Positions 27,230 to 36,348 of a stretch of DNA of 64,000 bases are shown here, one piece after another. The notes beneath the pieces were generated by a model. That model searched no databases and was not told where the DNA came from. It saw only the letters and a list, made by a program, of their open reading frames with translations. A program made the translations under genes and the position numbers. The first letter of the stretch is position 1, and every line of letters starts with the position of its first letter. The stretch spans positions 2,356,001 through 2,420,000 of the forward strand of contig NZ_NWFK02000001.1 of the NCBI RefSeq assembly GCF_002313155.2, read 5' to 3'. The DNA comes from Psychrobacter sp. FDAARGOS_221. Its GTDB lineage: Bacteria; Pseudomonadota; Gammaproteobacteria; Pseudomonadales; Moraxellaceae.

Positions 27230-28726
27230 TTAAATTAAACCCATAGACGCCAAGTCTTCATTAATCTGATCAACCACTTGCTGGACGTCTTGCTGCGTTA
27301 ATAACGGATGCATACAGCAGAATCTTAATACGGTTTTGTTATGCAACATAGTGGTGTAGTAAATGGCATTGTTTCTTTGAGTCGACATCTCAGACAGCTT
27401 TTTATTAATCTGATTTAGCTGTTGCTCGCTGTGTTTGCCATCATTAAAACGTATATTGACGATGCTTAACTGAGCAGGTGACACAATCTCAAAGTAGGGC
27501 TGCTGGCGAAATAAGTCCTCAAAGTGCTGCGCATTTTCAAAACCTTTGTCGATGGCCTTACGCATCTCTTTTAAGCCAACACGCTGTAAGGTATACCACA
27601 GGCGCATCCCTCGGGCCGGCGCGGTCAGCTCGATACCCATATCCCAGAAGTTAATGTTGGAATCATCCGATTGAATGTCGGTTAAGTATTCAGGGTTTTC
27701 GCTAAAGGTACGCGACATGGCTTGGCGGTCTTTACAGATGACGACAGCGCAACCGTAGGTTTGAAACAGCCATTTGTGACCATCCCAACTGATGGAGTCA
27801 CTGCGCTCAATGCCATCGAGCAGATGACGGTGCGAGGATAAAATAGTGCTGGCTCCATAAGCACCATCAATGTGTAGCCACATATCGTGTGCCTCACTGA
27901 TGTCAGCCAATTTATGTAACGGATCGATTGAACCGGTATTGGTTGTGCCACAAGAACCAACAATTAAAAAAGGAATAAAGCCATCGGCTTTGTCTTGTTC
28001 GATTTGCTTTTCTAAATCGTCGGTCATCATTTGAAACGCATCATTGGTCTTTACTTTGCGAATATTGGCTCTAGGAATACCCATGATGCGAATGCCTTTG
28101 GCCACTGATGAGTGGGTTTGATCCGAGACATAAACTGTGCCTTTGAGCAGCTCATCTTCCTTTAATTTTTCATCGCGCGCCACAATAGAAGCAGTAAGGT
28201 TAGCCATTGAACCGCCAGAGACAAACAGTCCGCCCAGCTCTTTGACAGGGTAGCCAATTTGCTCACCCATCCAGTTCATCAGCTTCTTCTCAGCAACCGC
28301 CATGCCTTCGCTTAAGGTGTGACTGCCGCCATAAGGCGAGTAAAATGAGTTGATGGCTTCACCAACCACAGATATCGGCGATAGGGCTAATGGAATAAAT
28401 GAGAAAAATCTGGGATGACTTTGCTTGGTACGATGTTGATAAACCAAATTATTGAGCTCATGCATCACCGCATCGGCAGATCTGGGCTCTTCTTGAAAAG
28501 GAATATCTAACAGCGTTTGTTTTTTATCCTCAGGGAGCGGGTTGACGATACTAGAGTGCGCGGTATGAATTTGGTCTTCTACCATCAGCGGCATGAATTT
28601 GGTTAAAGTCGCTTTGGCTTCTTCCCAGTTAAATAGGGTAGTGTCGTTAAGATTAGTAGCAGAATTATTAGATGGGCTGTTAGAAGAATTATTAGATATA
28701 TTATTAGAAGAATTGTCTGAGGTCAT
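27230..28726 (-). CDS. PLP-dependent group II decarboxylase
   Basis: The 498-residue protein is of the glutamate/aromatic-amino-acid/diaminobutyrate decarboxylase superfamily. The PLP lysine is Lys318 in SWDGHKWLF, the cofactor-stacking His lies in SDQTHSSVAKG near 205, and the Asp is in LHIDGAYGA near 287. The substrate cannot be told from motifs. The first 28 residues are almost entirely Asn and Ser with Asp, a low-complexity tail not needed for the fold. The gene is monocistronic and convergent with the pyruvate oxidase unit. Confidence 0.87.
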   Translation of the reverse strand: MTSDNSSNNISNNSSNSPSNNSATNLNDTTLFNWEEAKATLTKFMPLMVEDQIHTAHSSIVNPLPEDKKQTLLDIPFQEEPRSADAVMHELNNLVYQHRTKQSHPRFFSFIPLALSPISVVGEAINSFYSPYGGSHTLSEGMAVAEKKLMNWMGEQIGYPVKELGGLFVSGGSMANLTASIVARDEKLKEDELLKGTVYVSDQTHSSVAKGIRIMGIPRANIRKVKTNDAFQMMTDDLEKQIEQDKADGFIPFLIVGSCGTTNTGSIDPLHKLADISEAHDMWLHIDGAYGASTILSSHRHLLDGIERSDSISWDGHKWLFQTYGCAVVICKDRQAMSRTFSENPEYLTDIQSDDSNINFWDMGIELTAPARGMRLWYTLQRVGLKEMRKAIDKGFENAQHFEDLFRQQPYFEIVSPAQLSIVNIRFNDGKHSEQQLNQINKKLSEMSTQRNNAIYYTTMLHNKTVLRFCCMHPLLTQQDVQQVVDQINEDLASMGLI

Positions 28727-29076
28727 AATTATTGCCTTACCTTAAATGAATACGGTCACTAAGCGAAACGCTTAAAAACGAATATCTTAAATAAAAAAGG
28801 CCATCAATAAGTTGGCCCGTTTTATAGAATAATGTTTAGAAATCAGTTTAAGGCACTATTATAACTCAGCTATCACTCAGAGACTTTTGCGCTTTCAGTG
28901 AGGTGTTGTTATTTTATAGTGACTGGTTTATCTATTGAACTGCTACTATCCATTGAGAGATAAAGTAAGCAGTTTTTAGCAGAATATTTTCAATAAACTT
29001 TAACTCACTATCAAATTTAGGCACATATATCATTCACGCTCAAAACTTTTAAATATTAAGGGTGTAATCCATTATT
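28727..29076. other. divergent promoter gap, decarboxylase / TatD
   Basis: In this 350-base gap an imperfect hairpin GGCCA..TTGGCC with flanking A and T runs lies at about 28795-28822. It could stop antisense transcription but stands upstream of both genes. Nothing else was seen. Confidence 0.35.
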
Positions 29077-30006
29077 ATGTCAAACCGCCAAGATAATAAA
29101 GACGCTCAGCACAATAGGTACAATCAAGGTATAGACGCTGTAACTCGTTATCCGTTAATAGACACGCATACTCACTTTGATGATTTTGTGTTTGATGACG
29201 ATCGACTACAGCAAGCGCAGACTGCGCATCAATCAGGCGTGCAGAACCTATTATTAATTGGCTATTTGGCCAAATACTTTGATCGCTTAATACAAACCCA
29301 GCAGCAGATGCACGAGTGGCAGCAGCAAGCAATAGCGGTGCCGCAAGCTCATTTAACCTCAGGGCTACATCCTGCCTATATTGCAGACCATAGTGAACAA
29401 GATTTAACAGATTTGGCAGACTTTATTAAGTCGCATCATCATATTGCAATCGGTGAGATTGGTTTGGATACCTTTACCGATGAGCTAAAGACGGCAGAGT
29501 CTGTGGAAAAGCAAAAGCGCTTTTTTAAAGCACAACTCGACTTAGCAGTAGAGCATCAGCTGCCGGTACTGCTGCATATCCGTAAAGCGCATGCTGAGTG
29601 TTTGGCGCTATTAAAACAGCATGAGTACGATGCGCATAAATTGGGCGGTATTGCGCACAGCTTTAGTGGTGGCGAGCAAGAAGCCAAGGCGTTTGTGAAG
29701 CTTGGTTTTAAGCTTGGGGTCACCGGTCAGGTCACCAATCCTAATGCCAAAAAGCTGCGCCGGGGCATTACTGAGGCGGTAAATGAGTATGGCATTGAAT
29801 GCTTGGTATTAGAGACAGACTGTCCGGATATGACGCCGATATGCTGTCAGCATGGCGATAAGCCAACCCGTAATGTGCCTGCTAACTTGCCTGCGGTATT
29901 GGATAGCCTCAGTGAGCTACTTGAGGTAGACAAGTCGAAGCTGGCCAAGCAGTTGTGGCAAAACAGCTGTGATGCATTGCGAGTAGACTGGGCCTATCCT
30001 GAATAG
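29077..30006 (+). CDS. TatD family metal-dependent hydrolase
   Basis: The 309-residue TIM-barrel protein has the metal ligands His31-x-His33 in DTHTHFDDFVF, Glu in IAIGEIGLD near 128, His in LLHIRKAH, and Asp in LETDCPD near 249. TatD proteins are divalent-metal DNases/phosphodiesterases. The 25-residue polar N-terminal extension is not usual; a later start is possible. The upstream sequence has only a weak binding site (AAGGG about 14 bases off). Confidence 0.9.
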   Translation: MSNRQDNKDAQHNRYNQGIDAVTRYPLIDTHTHFDDFVFDDDRLQQAQTAHQSGVQNLLLIGYLAKYFDRLIQTQQQMHEWQQQAIAVPQAHLTSGLHPAYIADHSEQDLTDLADFIKSHHHIAIGEIGLDTFTDELKTAESVEKQKRFFKAQLDLAVEHQLPVLLHIRKAHAECLALLKQHEYDAHKLGGIAHSFSGGEQEAKAFVKLGFKLGVTGQVTNPNAKKLRRGITEAVNEYGIECLVLETDCPDMTPICCQHGDKPTRNVPANLPAVLDSLSELLEVDKSKLAKQLWQNSCDALRVDWAYPE

Positions 30007-30156
30007 CTGTTTTTATTGTAATAAGCAAAACAGAATAAATTAGCGTATTTTGTAGAGCGGCTATTGGGTAAAATAGCGGCCTAACTTATTATTAACTTAT
30101 TTTTTTATTTATTGATTTAGTCAGTGATCACCTGACACTATAGGACAGAACGCCTT

Positions 30157-30972
30157 ATGACCAATCCAATTTCTGATCAGCCACAAGATAACAACCAATA
30201 CGACCGCCGCTTTCAAGGCACGCGTACCCTGTATGGTCAAGACAGCTTCGCAAATTTTGAAAAAGCGCACGTGATTGTCATCGGTGTTGGTGGCGTTGGT
30301 ACTTGGGTGGTTGAAGGCTTAGCACGTACCGGTGTGGGTAAGCTGACGTTAATTGATATGGATGTATTGGTCGCGTCAAACGTCAATCGTCAGTTGCCTG
30401 CGCTAGACAGTACCTTTGGGCGCAGTAAGATTGAATCAATGGCAGAGCGCGCTGCGCAGATTAATCCAAAGCTTGAGCTTGAGTTGGTCGATGACTTTTT
30501 AACCACAGAAAACGTCGCTGAATTGCTGCCAAGCCGTCAGCAGGCTAAGCAGATGCTGGCAGAGGGTAAGCGTGTGGTTGTGCTCGATTGTACCGATGAT
30601 ATGTCGGCCAAGCTTGCCATCGCATTGCATTGCCGATTTAATAAGTTAAAGCTGATTTGCGCCGGCGGTGCTGGTGGTAAAACCGATCCGCTACAAATTA
30701 CCGTCAGTGATCTAAAAGACACTTACCAAGACCCATTATTAGCACGTATGCGCACCAAGCTGCGTAATGAGCATGGGATTAATAAAGAAATGAAAGAAAA
30801 GTTTGGTATTAAATGCGTCTATTCGACCCAGCCGCCGATTGTGAATAAGTCGGCAGACGGCAGCTGTGCTGTAGGCGGTCTGCACTGCGGCGGCTATGGC
30901 TCTGCGGTAGCTATTACCTCTGTGGTAGGAATGGTGATGGTCAGCGAAACCTTAGCGCTGCTTAGCAAGTAA
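30157..30972 (+). CDS. tcdA: tRNA threonylcarbamoyladenosine dehydratase
   Basis: TcdA (CsdL/YgdL) uses ATP to cyclise t6A at tRNA position 37 to ct6A. The 271-residue E1-like protein has RFQGTRTLYGQDSFANFEKA near 19-38 and the nucleotide loop VIGVGGVGTWVVEGLARTG at 46-64. DMDVLVASNVNRQLPAL follows, with catalytic-type cysteines downstream (VLDCTDD, IKCVYSTQPP). Length and motifs match E. coli TcdA. The gene is convergent with mnmC; both act on tRNA. Confidence 0.95.
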   Translation: MTNPISDQPQDNNQYDRRFQGTRTLYGQDSFANFEKAHVIVIGVGGVGTWVVEGLARTGVGKLTLIDMDVLVASNVNRQLPALDSTFGRSKIESMAERAAQINPKLELELVDDFLTTENVAELLPSRQQAKQMLAEGKRVVVLDCTDDMSAKLAIALHCRFNKLKLICAGGAGGKTDPLQITVSDLKDTYQDPLLARMRTKLRNEHGINKEMKEKFGIKCVYSTQPPIVNKSADGSCAVGGLHCGGYGSAVAITSVVGMVMVSETLALLSK

Positions 30973-31010
30973 CCAAATAAAAAAGTATTGTGGATAGCGT
31001 GGGTGCCAGC

Positions 31011-31097
31011 TTGGATGTCGCCACGCAAAACCCACGAATAATATCGTATCTTTAAAACCGCATGATTCGTAGGTTGCTGTCGAGATACGAGACCTAA
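31011..31097. repeat. REP-like pair (BIME) between tcdA and mnmC
   Basis: The right half (31069-31097, minus strand) matches unit 1 at 10514-10542 in 25 of 29 positions. The left half (31011-31035, plus strand) begins TTGGATGTCG and ends ACCCAC and is related to unit 2. The two halves face each other and form an imperfect palindrome of the type mobilised by RAYT enzymes, one of which is encoded at 10628-11122. Confidence 0.7.
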
Positions 31098-31159
31098 CTT
31101 TCTCCAACTATTATCCAGTAATAGAATATCTTCTTTATCCTGTAAGGGCTGACGCTTTT

Positions 31160-33487
31160 TTAAGGTGTTAACGGCTTTTGCAATGCCTTGCGCTGAGGCG
31201 ACAGTCTCGCTAATAAGGTACTGGGTAGGGCACAAAAGCGGCCCATCATCATATCAGCCAATGCCTGGGCGCACAAAGGCGCGAATGCATAGCCCTTAGA
31301 TCCCATCCCACTTAGCGTCCAAATCAAGCCGTCCTCATCGACTGGCCCAACCAAAGGATGATAGTCTGGGGTTTGCGCACGAATACCGACTCGTGCCTGC
31401 CAACCCTCAAGCGCACTGTCAGCCAATACCTCTGTAAGCTCTGGAATGGCAGTGATCAGCTTGTCATGATTGACTTGGTGTTCAGACTCACGAATGTCCG
31501 TCTCTGTCTGATTGCGCACAAAGCTAGCACCTAACAAAAAGGTAGGTGTATCAGGATGCACTGGGTTAATAAGCTCATCACCAGCGGTTGGCGTAAAGCG
31601 GGCGCAATAACCGCCATATTTCAACGGCAGTTTGGGTAAACGCTCTAGCTGCTCGGCACTCGGTTCAAACCAAGATAGCTGGCCACGAATTTTACGGAAT
31701 TCAAAAATACGCTCATCTAGCGCTTTACTGGCAAAGGCAGCAGCAATAATCACCGCATCTGCCGTTATTGGTGCTTGCCCCTGACAACTGAGATGTACTT
31801 GTTGTGTCTCTGTTTGATCAGGGTTGGCTGCAACTGGCGTTATCTGTTCAATATTTGCTTGCACAAAATTAATATTCGGATGACTTAATACTTTATCAGC
31901 CAGCGCACGCGGGTTGACCAGTCCCGCTTGTGGTAAATACAGATTATGTTGCAAGTCTTGATGGGATAAGCCGCTGACCTGCTGAGCATCTTCATGGCTT
32001 AAGGTAGTGGCCATTTGCTGTGGATAGTCAGCAATTTGCTCGACACTGACATTGGCTTTGGTTAATAAATCCAACGTTGCTGTGGCACTAAGGATAGGAT
32101 CGGTCGTCTGGTTGCCTAACTGTTGGTTGTCTAGCTGTCGATATAAGCGCTGACTGTATAAGTAGCTGATGCTGTGCAAGTGCTCAGCCACATGTGCTAG
32201 CGGTGTCATTTTTGGTGCTAGCAGCGCGCGTGGGTTGCCAGAAGCGCCTGAGAGTGTGGCATCTTTATCGATTAAGGTAACCTGCAATCCGCACTGCGCC
32301 AAGCTCCATGCTGCCATTAGTCCAGAAATACCTGCACCAATTACGGCGACCTGCTGATAGTCCTTTTGGTTAATATTAGCTTGATTGTTTAGATGGTCGT
32401 TGAGCGAGCTGTCTGTTTCTGCTTGTTGGCTTATTTCTGCTTGGTCTATTTGTGCTTGCTGCGTTATTTTTTTACCAGTTTCTGTTTGCTGGCTTTCTGA
32501 TTCTGATGCAGACGGCTGTTGTGGCTCAGACTGAGTAACGATGGCGGTAACCATTTCTCGTTTACGTCCAAAGCCTTTGACTTTATTAACGCTAAACCCT
32601 GCTGCAGCCAACCCTCTTCTCACCACACCAGCACTGCTAAAGGTCGCCGCTGTGGTCCCAATGGTTGATAAGCGTGCGATTTGGGCAAAGATTTGCTGCG
32701 CCCACAACGACTCATTGCAAGCTGGGGCAAAGCCATCGAGATACCAAGCGTCGATATAAGGGGTAAGCGCATAAGGGGTAATCGCTGACGGGTGCTGACA
32801 TGGCCCTGGTTCTGATCCAAGCTGCTGTAAGCTGTCAGCGGCATCACCAAGCCATAAGTCTAAGGTCACATCTGTTGCTAAGTGCAAGCGATGACAGCCC
32901 GCCACTAAGGTTGGATACAGTGCCAATAGTTGCTCGATATAAGGCGCTAGGCTAGCATCTTCTTGTTGCCAACTGGCCAGACTTCGACTCAGATCTTCAT
33001 GGGTCAGCGGAAACTTTTCGGTACTAATTAAATGTAGGTGTGGGGTTGGTGCGGTAGTGTGTTCTAGTTGTTGAGCAAACTGCTGCTGCGTTTGACGCCA
33101 CAGTTGCCATGTCACCAACACATTTAGCCCTGTGCCAAAGCCCAATTCGGCAATGGTAAAGTGTGATTTTTTATGATTCGCTGTGAGCAGTGGTTGATTT
33201 TGGTTTTGCTCATCATGCTTATTTTGTTTATCAGAGCTGTCAAAGTTTTCAGGAACATTAGAGTGTTGTAGCGCCTGTTGAAACAGCTGCTCAAAGCGAG
33301 CTGGCAGGTTATTTTGCTCAACGAACACATAACGTGACTCTGCCAGACCATCGACCAAAGAGTAATACACATCACCGAACACATCAGACACAGGCACCAA
33401 GTGACCTTGCTCATCGGCACGCCACGATAGCTTTGCAGGGGTTACTGACGACACTTCGTGATTTGCCTGCTGCGTCTCTTTGCTCAT
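31160..33487 (-). CDS. mnmC: bifunctional tRNA mnm5s2U34 biosynthesis protein MnmC
   Basis: The protein has 775 residues. The N-terminal methyltransferase domain (about 1-300) has the SAM loop IAELGFGTGLN near 94-104. The C-terminal FAD-dependent demodification domain begins near 378 with VAVIGAGISGLMAAWSLA. It ends with WTLSGMGSKGYAFAPL. It converts cmnm5U34 to nm5U34 and then to mnm5U34 in tRNA. A Gln/Ser/Glu-rich linker of about 60 residues (roughly 315-375) separates the domains and makes the protein about 100 residues longer than E. coli MnmC. Confidence 0.95.
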   Translation of the reverse strand: MSKETQQANHEVSSVTPAKLSWRADEQGHLVPVSDVFGDVYYSLVDGLAESRYVFVEQNNLPARFEQLFQQALQHSNVPENFDSSDKQNKHDEQNQNQPLLTANHKKSHFTIAELGFGTGLNVLVTWQLWRQTQQQFAQQLEHTTAPTPHLHLISTEKFPLTHEDLSRSLASWQQEDASLAPYIEQLLALYPTLVAGCHRLHLATDVTLDLWLGDAADSLQQLGSEPGPCQHPSAITPYALTPYIDAWYLDGFAPACNESLWAQQIFAQIARLSTIGTTAATFSSAGVVRRGLAAAGFSVNKVKGFGRKREMVTAIVTQSEPQQPSASESESQQTETGKKITQQAQIDQAEISQQAETDSSLNDHLNNQANINQKDYQQVAVIGAGISGLMAAWSLAQCGLQVTLIDKDATLSGASGNPRALLAPKMTPLAHVAEHLHSISYLYSQRLYRQLDNQQLGNQTTDPILSATATLDLLTKANVSVEQIADYPQQMATTLSHEDAQQVSGLSHQDLQHNLYLPQAGLVNPRALADKVLSHPNINFVQANIEQITPVAANPDQTETQQVHLSCQGQAPITADAVIIAAAFASKALDERIFEFRKIRGQLSWFEPSAEQLERLPKLPLKYGGYCARFTPTAGDELINPVHPDTPTFLLGASFVRNQTETDIRESEHQVNHDKLITAIPELTEVLADSALEGWQARVGIRAQTPDYHPLVGPVDEDGLIWTLSGMGSKGYAFAPLCAQALADMMMGRFCALPSTLLARLSPQRKALQKPLTP

Positions 33488-33610
33488 CTTTTACTCTCCA
33501 GCTAACCATCTGACAATGACTCTACCAGTAACGCGTCGTTAGTGACTAGGGATAAACGTCTCGCTTAACAACGCTTATCAATGCTTACCAACGCTGCTTA
33601 CCAACGCTGC

Positions 33611-34135
33611 TTACCAGCGCTCACGACGACCGAAGATAAAGCCGCCCAATACCAAGCCCAGAATAAAGGATACCCCAACACTGAGCGCACCATACATAAA
33701 CAATAGCCCACTGCGCTCATTAATCAATACGTTGACTCGGGTTTCTAGATCGTTGACATCCCGTTGCAGCTGCGCATTTCGGCTAAGCAGCTCTTGATTG
33801 GCATCAGACAACTCATTATCACTGGGCTGCATGCCACTGGCCAGACTATTGGGGTTGTCTAGCGCATTGGGGGCGTCAGAATCTGCTTCTGGATTGGCAG
33901 CATCTGCAGTGTTGTTTTGGCTAAATGGGCTGTCTGCTTGCGGTGCTACTTGCGGGTCTGCCGGTTGTTCTTGTTGAGTAGCGTCAGTAACCGCAGCGGC
34001 AGTGATGGGTGTCAATGTCGCTGTGCAGGCCAATAGCAAAAGGGTAGCCAAAGGTTTAGCGGCAGCAAAGCGGTGAGCAGGTGCCGGTGCGCTATGAGTA
34101 GAGTGAGCAGTGCAGGGCAGACGTGTTGCAGGCAT
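33611..34135 (-). CDS. envelope protein with coiled coil and C-terminal anchor
   Basis: The protein has 174 residues. Residues about 25-48 are a signal sequence ending ITAAA, then a disordered Gln/Asp/Asn/Pro-rich stretch. A coiled-coil segment lies at about 108-142 (LSDANQELLSRNAQLQRDVN). One membrane helix (about 145-166) ends in FGRRERW. The coiled coil plus terminal helix resembles the C-terminal part of TIGR04211-type SH3-domain proteins, but the SH3 domain is absent. Function is unknown; it follows the YciI-type gene on the same strand by 36 bases. Confidence 0.7.
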   Translation of the reverse strand: MPATRLPCTAHSTHSAPAPAHRFAAAKPLATLLLLACTATLTPITAAAVTDATQQEQPADPQVAPQADSPFSQNNTADAANPEADSDAPNALDNPNSLASGMQPSDNELSDANQELLSRNAQLQRDVNDLETRVNVLINERSGLLFMYGALSVGVSFILGLVLGGFIFGRRERW

Positions 34136-34171
34136 GATAAATTATTCCAGAATTAGAAAATTGACGTGGTT

Positions 34172-34462
34172 TTAAGGCAGGACTTGAACAAAGGGGCGAA
34201 TATCGACATGGCTGTAGACACCGGCTTTTAAATAAGGCTCTTCATTGGCCCAGTCTTGCGCTGCTTGTAGGCTATCAAACTCTGCCACAATCAAGCTGCC
34301 TGACATGGCCTCAGCGCCGTGTTCAATCGGGGTTGGGCCAGCAAGAATAATACGGCCTTCTGCTGCCAGTTGTTTTAAACGGGCCACATGCTCAGGGCGG
34401 GTTTGTTGTCTAAGCTCAGTTGAGTTAGCAACATCATGTCCGACAATCATAAAAGCAGGCAT
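34172..34462 (-). CDS. YciI family protein
   Basis: The 96-residue protein is of the ferredoxin-like alpha/beta-barrel type. It shows RPEHVARLKQLAAEGRIILAG in its first half and GSLIVAEFDSLQAAQDWANE in the second, both typical of YciI. The conserved His and Asp in HVARL and DSLQAA are present. No reaction is established for the family in this context. TGGAG seven bases before the ATG at 34462 sets the start. The neighbouring septation protein gene yciB is a frequent companion (E. coli yciI-yciA-yciB-yciC). Confidence 0.88.
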   Translation of the reverse strand: MPAFMIVGHDVANSTELRQQTRPEHVARLKQLAAEGRIILAGPTPIEHGAEAMSGSLIVAEFDSLQAAQDWANEEPYLKAGVYSHVDIRPFVQVLP

Positions 34463-34556
34463 CGAATACTCCAAAAGTGAGATAGTGATGAATGAGATAA
34501 AGGATAAGTAAGTGGTTAAGCTTTTATTATATTAGTAGAAGGGCTTTGGGTTTGTC

Positions 34557-35114
34557 TTAACGCTTACCCGAATTTTCATCGGTAATTTCAGGGTTAACGT
34601 GATTCTTTAATACCACAAACTGACCGATTAGGAAAATCAGCATAAACGGAATCCAGCCCCAGGTTTTAAAATTCACCCAAGTCTCTTCGCTGGTGTGGAA
34701 CGCAAAGTAGTATTGTAGCGTTGCCATAAAGATAAAATAACCGGTCCAAGCGTAGGTCAGCTTGTTCCAACCAGATGGGGTCAGTTTAAAGACGTTTTTC
34801 ATGCCCATCTCTAACAAAGGTTTGCCAATAAATACGCTGACCAATAATGCAATGGCAAACACCCCATTAATCACCGTTGATTTCCATTTTAAATAAATAT
34901 CATCATGGAATAACAAGGTTAAGCCACAGAACAAGACGGTTAATACCAAAGTGATGGCTTGTTGTTTGGTTAATTTACCTTTTTGGGTCACCAGATGCAC
35001 AGCAGCAACCGCCACAGTGGCAATCAAAATGGCACCAGCACCGGCTAAGATGCCTTGAGTTTTGGCCACGATAAAAAAGGCGATTAACGGAACTAAATCT
35101 AGCAATGCTTTCAT
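34557..35114 (-). CDS. yciB: septation protein A / inner-membrane protein YciB
   Basis: The 185-residue protein has five to six membrane segments. MKALLDLVPLIAFFIVAK at the start and GWNKLTYAWTGYFIFMA in the middle are family signatures. YciB/IspZ proteins interact with cell-elongation and division complexes and affect envelope synthesis. The ATG at 35114 matches the family start; the frame also opens at a GTG three codons earlier. The gene is followed by yciI on the same strand after a 94-base gap. Confidence 0.93.
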   Translation of the reverse strand: MKALLDLVPLIAFFIVAKTQGILAGAGAILIATVAVAAVHLVTQKGKLTKQQAITLVLTVLFCGLTLLFHDDIYLKWKSTVINGVFAIALLVSVFIGKPLLEMGMKNVFKLTPSGWNKLTYAWTGYFIFMATLQYYFAFHTSEETWVNFKTWGWIPFMLIFLIGQFVVLKNHVNPEITDENSGKR

Positions 35115-35318
35115 AGAACTCACAATAAATAGGCTAAAGGGGTTGCGGAGGGCTTGTGGCGATAGTTTACACGCCCAAGCCGTTAAAAAAAAGCCAAGGC
35201 CGCTGTTTTAATAGAATTGACAATAGGTGTTGCTATTATTTTCACATCAACGATGATTAAGCGTTACAATAGCGTATAGAGTCGAATCAATAGAACACAA
35301 CAATACAGAATATAAAAC

Positions 35319-36320
35319 ATGGTTGATAGTAAAACACAACAGTTAGTCAAAAACAGCCACGCCAACTCCCTAAGCGATGGCAACCAAACCGCCTCGCAGC
35401 CACAACAAATTTCTCAGCGCGCAACAGCCTATCAGCGCATTGATTTGCACAGTCACAGTACTTGCTCTGATGGCAGCAACAGCCCAACTCAGTTATTACA
35501 CAAGGCGCATGAGGCCAATATCGATATTTTTGCATTAACCGATCACGATACCTTATCGGGTATTGCTGAGGCCAAAGCAGAAGCCGAGCGCTTAGGTATC
35601 ACTCTAATTAATGGGGTAGAGATCAGTTGCCAGCATACGCTCACTGGCGGTTACGGTAAAAATAAAGCCAAAGACAAAATCATTCATGTATTGGGTCTCG
35701 GTTTTAGTGACTTTGAGCAAATGAATGCAACCTTGACTCACATTCAGACCAGTCGCGGTAACCGTGGGCGTATGATTGTCGAGAAAATGGCTGAGCTGAC
35801 TGATTTTGAGTTTGATGAACTGTGGACGGCGGTATTGGCCAAAGCCGATGGTAATGCTGATGCGGTCGGACGTGCGCATATTGCCAAAGTACTGTTAGAA
35901 AAAGAAATTGTGCCAACCATGCAAAAGGCATTCGATAAGTATCTGGCTGATAACAAGGCCGCTTATGTGCCGATTGAAACCTTAACTATGCAAGAGACGA
36001 TTGATCTGATTCATCGTTGTGGCGGCAAGGCGGTATTGGCGCATCCAACCCGCTACAACTTATCAGCGACACGTGTTCGCAAACTGATTGCTGAATTTGC
36101 TGAGCTGGGCGGTGATGGCTGTGAATTACCGAGCACCGATGAGCCAATTAGTAAGCGCCGCATGGTCGATCGCAGCATTGCCGAACATGGGTTACAGGTC
36201 TCGACTGGTAGTGACTTTCACGGCACCAGCATGCCATGGCGTAAGCTTGGTGATGTGCCACGCTTAGCCGAGGGGCAACAGTTGGTCATCGCTGATATGC
36301 TTGAAATGCTCAGCGCGTAA
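35319..36320 (+). CDS. rnm: PHP-domain 5'-3' exoribonuclease (RNase AM/TrpH/YciV type)
   Basis: The 333-residue protein is a metal-dependent phosphoesterase. The PHP metal motifs are DLHSHSTCSDGS near 43-54 and FALTDHDTLSGI near 71-82. VLAHPTRY and GSDFHG follow in the second half. E. coli YciV/RNase AM removes nucleotides from RNA 5' ends and 5S rRNA precursors. The first 40 residues are a Gln/Ser-rich tail. The gene is convergent with truD and divergent from yciB, as in many relatives (E. coli yciV near yciO). Confidence 0.88.
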   Translation: MVDSKTQQLVKNSHANSLSDGNQTASQPQQISQRATAYQRIDLHSHSTCSDGSNSPTQLLHKAHEANIDIFALTDHDTLSGIAEAKAEAERLGITLINGVEISCQHTLTGGYGKNKAKDKIIHVLGLGFSDFEQMNATLTHIQTSRGNRGRMIVEKMAELTDFEFDELWTAVLAKADGNADAVGRAHIAKVLLEKEIVPTMQKAFDKYLADNKAAYVPIETLTMQETIDLIHRCGGKAVLAHPTRYNLSATRVRKLIAEFAELGGDGCELPSTDEPISKRRMVDRSIAEHGLQVSTGSDFHGTSMPWRKLGDVPRLAEGQQLVIADMLEMLSA

Positions 36321-36348
36321 TCTGCATGGTTAGCTATTCGGTTGCTGT

